A stretch of DNA of 17,634 bases from Christensenella sp. UBA7102 (GTDB lineage Bacteria > Bacillota > Clostridia > Christensenellales > UBA1750), in NCBI GenBank assembly GCA_002492415.1, contig DKYK01000059.1:1-17634 (forward strand), in the 5' to 3' direction. Within the stretch, counting starts at the first letter, position 1. Each line of letters starts with the position of its first letter. Below are positions 14,055 through 17,634 of the stretch, in pieces. The notes beneath the pieces were generated by a model. It had not been told where the DNA came from and ran no database searches. It saw only the letters and a list, made by a program, of their open reading frames with translations. The translations under genes and the position numbers were made by a program.

Positions 14055-15194
14055 TTACTGCTGATTCTTTTTATCATAGGCCTCCCACAGCGGCCGGTAT
14101 TGCTGAACCACTGCGTTGTGCTCCTCCAGCGTCTTGGTAAACGCCAGCTCGCCCGTCTCGGGATCGGTCAGCGCGAAGTAGAGATAGCCCTCCTCCAGAT
14201 AATCACTGTCCGGGTAGAGCGCCGCCTCAATCGCCGCGTCGCCGGGATTGCAGATGGCGCCCACAGGCAGGCCCTTATGCAGGTAGGTATTGTAAGCGCT
14301 GTTGGTGTCCAGTTCGCTCTGGGTCAGCACCAGGCGCTTGACGCCCAGCGCATACTGCACGGTAACGTCCGAACCCAGCGCCATATTCTCCTTTAAGCGG
14401 TTATGAAACACCGCGGAGACCTTGGAAAAGCTGGAGCGCAGGCCCTCCTTCTCAATGATGGAGGCCAGCGTGATCACCTCGTCCATGTCCATGTTCAACT
14501 CCTCGGCGCGGCTGCGGTACGTCACGCCATAGATGACGTTGACGCGATCCAGCATCTTACAGATGACTGTTTCCTCGGAAGAGCCGACGTAGATCTCATA
14601 AGTATCGGGGTAGAGATACCCCTCCAATACGTAGGAACGGCCCTCGTCGGCGGCATCCACCACGTCCTGGATAAAGTCATACTTATCGGCGATGCCCTCG
14701 GCCGTACGGCACAACTCCAGGAATCGGTCGGGCGAGGAAAACACCTTCTGCTCGACCAGGGAATCCGCGATGCCCTCCACCGTCAGGCCCTCGACGATGG
14801 TGAACTTCATGACGTCCGTGCCGCCGTCGCCGGCGGAGAGGATGTCGATGATCTCCGTGATGGTCATAGCGCGGTTCAACTCGTAGGTACCGGCCTTGAG
14901 CTGATGACCCTTGCCGATGAACTCGCTCAAGTACTGGAACACGCCCTTATTGCGCACCAGGTCAGCCTCTTTGAGCTGCTTTGCAATGGAGGAAACCGAT
15001 GAGCCGCGCTTGACAACGAACTCCACGGCAGTGGTATCCGTCGGGTCGGGTGGCATGAGGTAGTGCTCATAGAGATACGTCCAGGCCGTGGCCAGTATGC
15101 CAAGCACCAGCACACAGGCGCATAGAAAGATGGCCAGCGGGCGTACGGTCCGCCAGGCGATGTTCCAGCCTCTGCCGCGTATGGGTTCCGCCAC
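14055..15194 (-). CDS. mltG: Endolytic peptidoglycan transglycosylase MltG
   Basis: A 379-residue single-pass membrane protein that cuts nascent glycan strands and sets their length. The membrane anchor is about 18-40 with a short cytoplasmic N-terminus. A LysM-like part (about 55-120) is followed by the YceG catalytic domain: LEGYLYPDTY at 190-199, catalytic Glu248 in ASIIEKEG, VFHNRL at 262-267, and GLPVGAICNPG at 308-318. The start is GTG at 15194, with GTAGGAGG about 8 nt upstream. It follows the ylbF-family gene by 64 nt and precedes the U32 gene by 62 nt. Confidence 0.93.
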   Translation of the reverse strand: MAEPIRGRGWNIAWRTVRPLAIFLCACVLVLGILATAWTYLYEHYLMPPDPTDTTAVEFVVKRGSSVSSIAKQLKEADLVRNKGVFQYLSEFIGKGHQLKAGTYELNRAMTITEIIDILSAGDGGTDVMKFTIVEGLTVEGIADSLVEQKVFSSPDRFLELCRTAEGIADKYDFIQDVVDAADEGRSYVLEGYLYPDTYEIYVGSSEETVICKMLDRVNVIYGVTYRSRAEELNMDMDEVITLASIIEKEGLRSSFSKVSAVFHNRLKENMALGSDVTVQYALGVKRLVLTQSELDTNSAYNTYLHKGLPVGAICNPGDAAIEAALYPDSDYLEEGYLYFALTDPETGELAFTKTLEEHNAVVQQYRPLWEAYDKKNQQ

Positions 15195-15258
15195 GTGTTT
15201 TTCCTCCTACAGGCAATTCTCTTTTTCAAACGATGCAGCGGGCGCGGGCGTTTCAGCG

Positions 15259-15606
15259 TCAGCCGCGCAGCATGTCCATGTCGATGCCCGCCGCATCGCC
15301 CAATATCTTGTAAACATCGGCCAGCAGCTTCTGAAAGCGATACTCGGCAAGGATGTAGTTTGACGCGTCCGGGCTGAGCTGGAGCACGCCGGCAATCTTC
15401 TGCAGGCGCTCCATCTCCGCCGGGTCAGGGGAATTGCCGCTTGCCATCGACACCTGCAGCTGGAACTGCAGGCGCTTGTATTCCTCGATGAGCGCCTTCT
15501 GCGTCTCGTTCTCCATCGCGACATCCTTGAGGCGCTGGTACTCACGGTACTCGTCTGTCTCCTTGAGCGCGCGCGCCAGTGCGTGCGCCTGATCATAGAT
15601 ATTCAT
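15259..15606 (-). CDS. ylbF: YlbF/YmcA family protein
   Basis: A 115-residue all-helical protein: MNIYDQAHALARALKETDEYREY at the start (continuous helix, broken here only in description), LKDVAMENETQKALIEEYKRL, then SNYILAEYRFQKLLADVYKILGDAAGID. In B. subtilis YlbF, YmcA and YaaT form a Y-complex that binds RNase Y and affects mRNA maturation, competence and sporulation; the paralog cannot be told here. The ATG at 15606 has AGGAG about 6 nt upstream and lies 12 nt after the rnj stop, so both are cotranscribed, which joins two RNA-decay functions. Confidence 0.82.
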   Translation of the reverse strand: MNIYDQAHALARALKETDEYREYQRLKDVAMENETQKALIEEYKRLQFQLQVSMASGNSPDPAEMERLQKIAGVLQLSPDASNYILAEYRFQKLLADVYKILGDAAGIDMDMLRG

Positions 15607-15618
15607 GGCACTCTCCTG

Positions 15619-17292
15619 TTACACTTCCATGATGATGGGCAGAATCATCGGGCTGCGCTTGGTCTTCTGGTAGAGGAACTCGCGCAGATCGTCGCGGATA
15701 TGTCCCTTAATGGTGCCCCAATCGGGCGTGCGGCCGTCGCTGAGGCAGTTCTCGACGCTCCGCTTGACCACGTCGCGCGCCTGAACCATCAGCTCCTCGT
15801 TCTCGCGGACGTAGACAAAGCCGCGGGTGACGATGTCCGGGCCGGAGATGAGCTTGTTTTCCTCCTTGGAAAGGCCCACCACGACCGTCATCAGGCCATC
15901 CTGCGCCAAGTGCCTGCGATCCCTGAGCACCACGTTGCCCACGTCTCCAATGCCAAGGCCGTCCACCAGCACCGCGCCTGCGGGCACGGCTCCCGCCACC
16001 TTTGCGCTGTTGCGACTGATCTCGATGACGTCGCCCAAACGGGGAATGATGACGTTCTCTTCCGGCATGCCCATGGACATGGCCAGCTTTTTGTGTATAG
16101 AGAGCATGCGGTACTCGCCGTGGACGGGGATGAAGAACTTGGGGCGGATGAGCGCGTGCATGAGCTTGAGCTCTTCCTTGCGCGCGTGGCCCGAGACGTG
16201 CACCTCGGCCAGCGATTCGTAGATGACCTCCGCACCCTTGCGCAGCAGCTGATCGATGACGCGCGAGACGGAAAGTTCGTTGCCGGGGATGGGGTTGGCT
16301 GAGATGATGACCATATCTGTGGAGCGGATGTCCAGCTTGCGATGCTCCGAGAAGGCCATGCGCGTCAGGCCCGACATCTGCTCTCCCTGAGAGCCAGTGG
16401 TGATGACCACGATCTCGTCGTCGGGATAGCGATCCAGATCGTCGATGGAGATCATCACATCGTCGGGGATGTGCAGCTCGCCCAGCTGCATGGCAACGGT
16501 GGAGACATTGATCATGCTGCGGCCCGTCAGGCACACCTTGCGGCCGAAGCGCTGCGCGGAATCCACCACCTGCTGGATCCTGTGGATGTTGGAGGCGAAC
16601 ATCGCGATGATGATGCGGCCCTCCGCCTTGGGAAAGAAGGAATTAAAGGTCTCCCCCACCGTCTTTTCGGACATGGTGTAGCCATTGCGCTCGACATTGG
16701 TGGAATCCATCAGCAGCGCGAGCACGCCTCTCTTTCCCAGCTCCGCCAGCTTCTGAAAGTCCATCAGCTCGCCGTCGACGGGCGTATAGTCCACCTTGAA
16801 GTCGCCGGTGGCCACCACCGTGCCCACGGGACACTTGATGGCCAGCGCCACCGCGCCCGCGATGGAATGGCTCATCTTGATAAAGTCCACGTCAAAGGAG
16901 CCAACCTTCTCGCTGGAGCCGGGCTTGATGATGCGCAGGTCTACATTGGGCATCGCGCGGTGCTCCTTGAGCTTGAGCTCGATGAGCGCGCAGGTCAGAC
17001 GCGTGCCGTAGATGGGCACCACGCCGCCCAGCTGCTTGACCACGTAGGGAATGGCGCCGATATGATCCTCGTGGCCGTGCGTGACCAGAATGCCGCGAAT
17101 CTTTTCACGGTTGCGCTGCAGGTAGGTCACATCCGGGATCACAAGGTCGATGCCCAGCATGTCTTCCTTGGGAAAAATAGAGCCGCAGTCGATGACCACG
17201 ATGTCCTCGCCGTACTCCAGTACATAGATATTCTTGCCGATCTCTTCAACGCCGCCTAGCGGAATGATTTTAAGCTTGCCTTTTGCTGACAT
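15619..17292 (-). CDS. rnj: Ribonuclease J
   Basis: A 557-residue metallo-beta-lactamase/beta-CASP nuclease with 5'-to-3' exonuclease and endonuclease activity in mRNA turnover and rRNA maturation. The metal motif HGHEDH is at residues 72-77, after KIIPLGGVEEIGKNIYV and VIDCGSIFPKEDMLGID. Further signatures are ATGDFKVDYTPVDG, the beta-CASP segment ITTGSQGEQMSGLTRMA, HVSGHA and PVHGEYRML. The C-terminal domain has VVGLSKEENKLISGPDIVTRGF. Length and motifs match RNase J1. The ATG at 17292 has GGAGGAGAG about 8 nt upstream. It heads the operon and has a long leader. Confidence 0.95.
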   Translation of the reverse strand: MSAKGKLKIIPLGGVEEIGKNIYVLEYGEDIVVIDCGSIFPKEDMLGIDLVIPDVTYLQRNREKIRGILVTHGHEDHIGAIPYVVKQLGGVVPIYGTRLTCALIELKLKEHRAMPNVDLRIIKPGSSEKVGSFDVDFIKMSHSIAGAVALAIKCPVGTVVATGDFKVDYTPVDGELMDFQKLAELGKRGVLALLMDSTNVERNGYTMSEKTVGETFNSFFPKAEGRIIIAMFASNIHRIQQVVDSAQRFGRKVCLTGRSMINVSTVAMQLGELHIPDDVMISIDDLDRYPDDEIVVITTGSQGEQMSGLTRMAFSEHRKLDIRSTDMVIISANPIPGNELSVSRVIDQLLRKGAEVIYESLAEVHVSGHARKEELKLMHALIRPKFFIPVHGEYRMLSIHKKLAMSMGMPEENVIIPRLGDVIEISRNSAKVAGAVPAGAVLVDGLGIGDVGNVVLRDRRHLAQDGLMTVVVGLSKEENKLISGPDIVTRGFVYVRENEELMVQARDVVKRSVENCLSDGRTPDWGTIKGHIRDDLREFLYQKTKRSPMILPIIMEV

Positions 17293-17346
17293 TGTAAAAT
17301 CTCTCCTCCTTTATCCATTGATTCTAAAAAACATATGCAGAGCACA

Positions 17347-17367
17347 GACTGCCCTCTTTCAGCAGTC
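17347..17367 (-). other. Leader hairpin overlapping the small ORF stop
   Basis: GACTGC and GCAGTC form a 6-bp stem around a 9-nt loop, and the TGA of the possible leader ORF (17359-17361) lies in the loop. A T6 run comes about 13 nt after it, too far for a standard terminator. Confidence 0.3.
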
Positions 17368-17514
17368 CGTTAACCGTCTAATCATTTGCCTTATAAACCG
17401 GTAACCGATCGACGTTATTGGATTGTTCTCCCGAACCCGCGCCGAACCGTGCACATCGCATGGAGAAACTTGCCGCACACCGCGCGTCAACCCGCTCTTG
17501 ACGCGACGCCCCAT
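17359..17514 (-). CDS. Possible 51-aa leader peptide upstream of rnj
   Basis: An ATG at 17514 is preceded by GGAGGGAGG, with the first GGAGG 8 nt from the start. The product starts MGRRVKSGLTRGVRQVS and ends FIRQMIRRLTDC, rich in arginine (10 of 51). It shows no domain I recognise and is not RpoY, which precedes rnjA in Bacillus. Its frame continues open upstream beyond the promoter, so the ORF could be chance. It is kept because of the strong ribosome binding site and its position in a long leader. Confidence 0.25.
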   Translation of the reverse strand: MGRRVKSGLTRGVRQVSPCDVHGSARVRENNPITSIGYRFIRQMIRRLTDC

Positions 17515-17531
17515 GCAGCCTCCCTCCGTGC

Positions 17532-17551
17532 GCACGCCATGCACGGCGTGC
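17532..17551 (-). other. Hairpin at start of rnj leader
   Basis: GCACGCC and GGCGTGC form a perfect 7-bp stem with a 6-nt loop about 18 nt after the predicted transcription start. It could protect the RNA 5' end, relevant because RNase J attacks 5' ends; that role is inferred. Confidence 0.4.
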
Positions 17552-17575
17552 CGCGGGCAGAAACCCATCTCTTTT

Positions 17576-17604
17576 ATTATACCCGCTTTGCCGTCATTTA
17601 GCAA
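17576..17604 (-). promoter_or_regulatory. Sigma-A promoter of the rnj operon
   Basis: On the minus strand TTGCTA and a perfect TATAAT are separated by exactly 17 nt. Transcription would start near 17569. It is the only good promoter seen for rnj, ylbF, mltG and the U32 gene. Confidence 0.7.
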
Positions 17605-17634
17605 GTAAACATTGCGTTTGCACCCGGGGCGAAA

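Larger units (their letters stand above)
17293..17569 (-). other. Long 5' leader of the rnj operon
   Basis: About 277 nt separate the predicted transcription start from the rnj start codon. The leader holds a 7-bp hairpin near its beginning, a possible 51-codon ORF, and a 6-bp hairpin around the ORF stop. I recognise no known riboswitch. RNase J genes in other bacteria are controlled at their own leaders, so autoregulation is plausible but not shown. Confidence 0.4.

Noticed and set aside
1..17634. CRISPR arrays, tRNA or rRNA genes, insertion sequences with terminal inverted repeats
   Set aside because: I saw no spaced repeats, no tRNA or rRNA signature and no transposase gene; the only mobile-element gene found is the serine recombinase.

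Overview
The window is a gene-dense, GC-rich stretch of a spore-forming member of the Bacillota, most likely a Clostridia-type lineage. This follows from a complete sigma-K gene with its cleavable pro-region, SpoVT-derived sequence, RNase J, a YlbF-family gene, MltG and TrkA/TrkH, with AGGAGG-type ribosome binding sites throughout. I cannot name a species.

Layout. (1) 19-999, minus: a GMP synthase ATP-pyrophosphatase subunit without its glutaminase domain, behind a clear sigma-A promoter. (2) 1173-3299, minus: one uninterrupted 708-codon frame holding an apparently complete large serine recombinase and then, in frame, the last ~153 residues of the sporulation regulator SpoVT. The first ~30 residues of SpoVT (half of its AbrB DNA-binding fold) are missing exactly at the junction. 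A 71-aa small gene with its own terminator lies upstream on the same strand. (3) 3738-4898, plus: a predicted lipoprotein, converging through a strong hairpin on a putative ferritin-like protein (4951-6189, minus). (4) 6311-8980, plus: a three-gene overlapping operon of a DUF4038-type glycoside hydrolase, a flavoprotein with a CX2CX2CX6C motif, and a Pth2-type peptidyl-tRNA hydrolase. (5) 8995-9687, minus: an uninterrupted sigK. (6) 9928-12737, plus: trkA-trkH potassium uptake, start and stop overlapping. (7) 12781-17292, minus: rnj, a ylbF family gene, mltG and a U32-family tRNA hydroxylation protein, probably one operon, behind a promoter with a ~277-nt leader that may hold a small ORF and two hairpins.

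The main discovery candidate is the recombinase-SpoVT fusion. Known sporulation genes interrupted by mobile elements (sigK by skin, spoVFB, spsM) are rebuilt in the mother cell by a serine recombinase coded in the element. Here the sigK gene is intact, and a recombinase is joined directly to the 3' part of another sporulation regulator. The SpoVT residues past the junction are highly conserved, so the sequence appears still under selection. I did not find the missing 5' part of spoVT in the window. Whether this is a developmental DNA switch, a stable fusion protein, or the scar of an integration is an open question that the sequence raises but does not settle.
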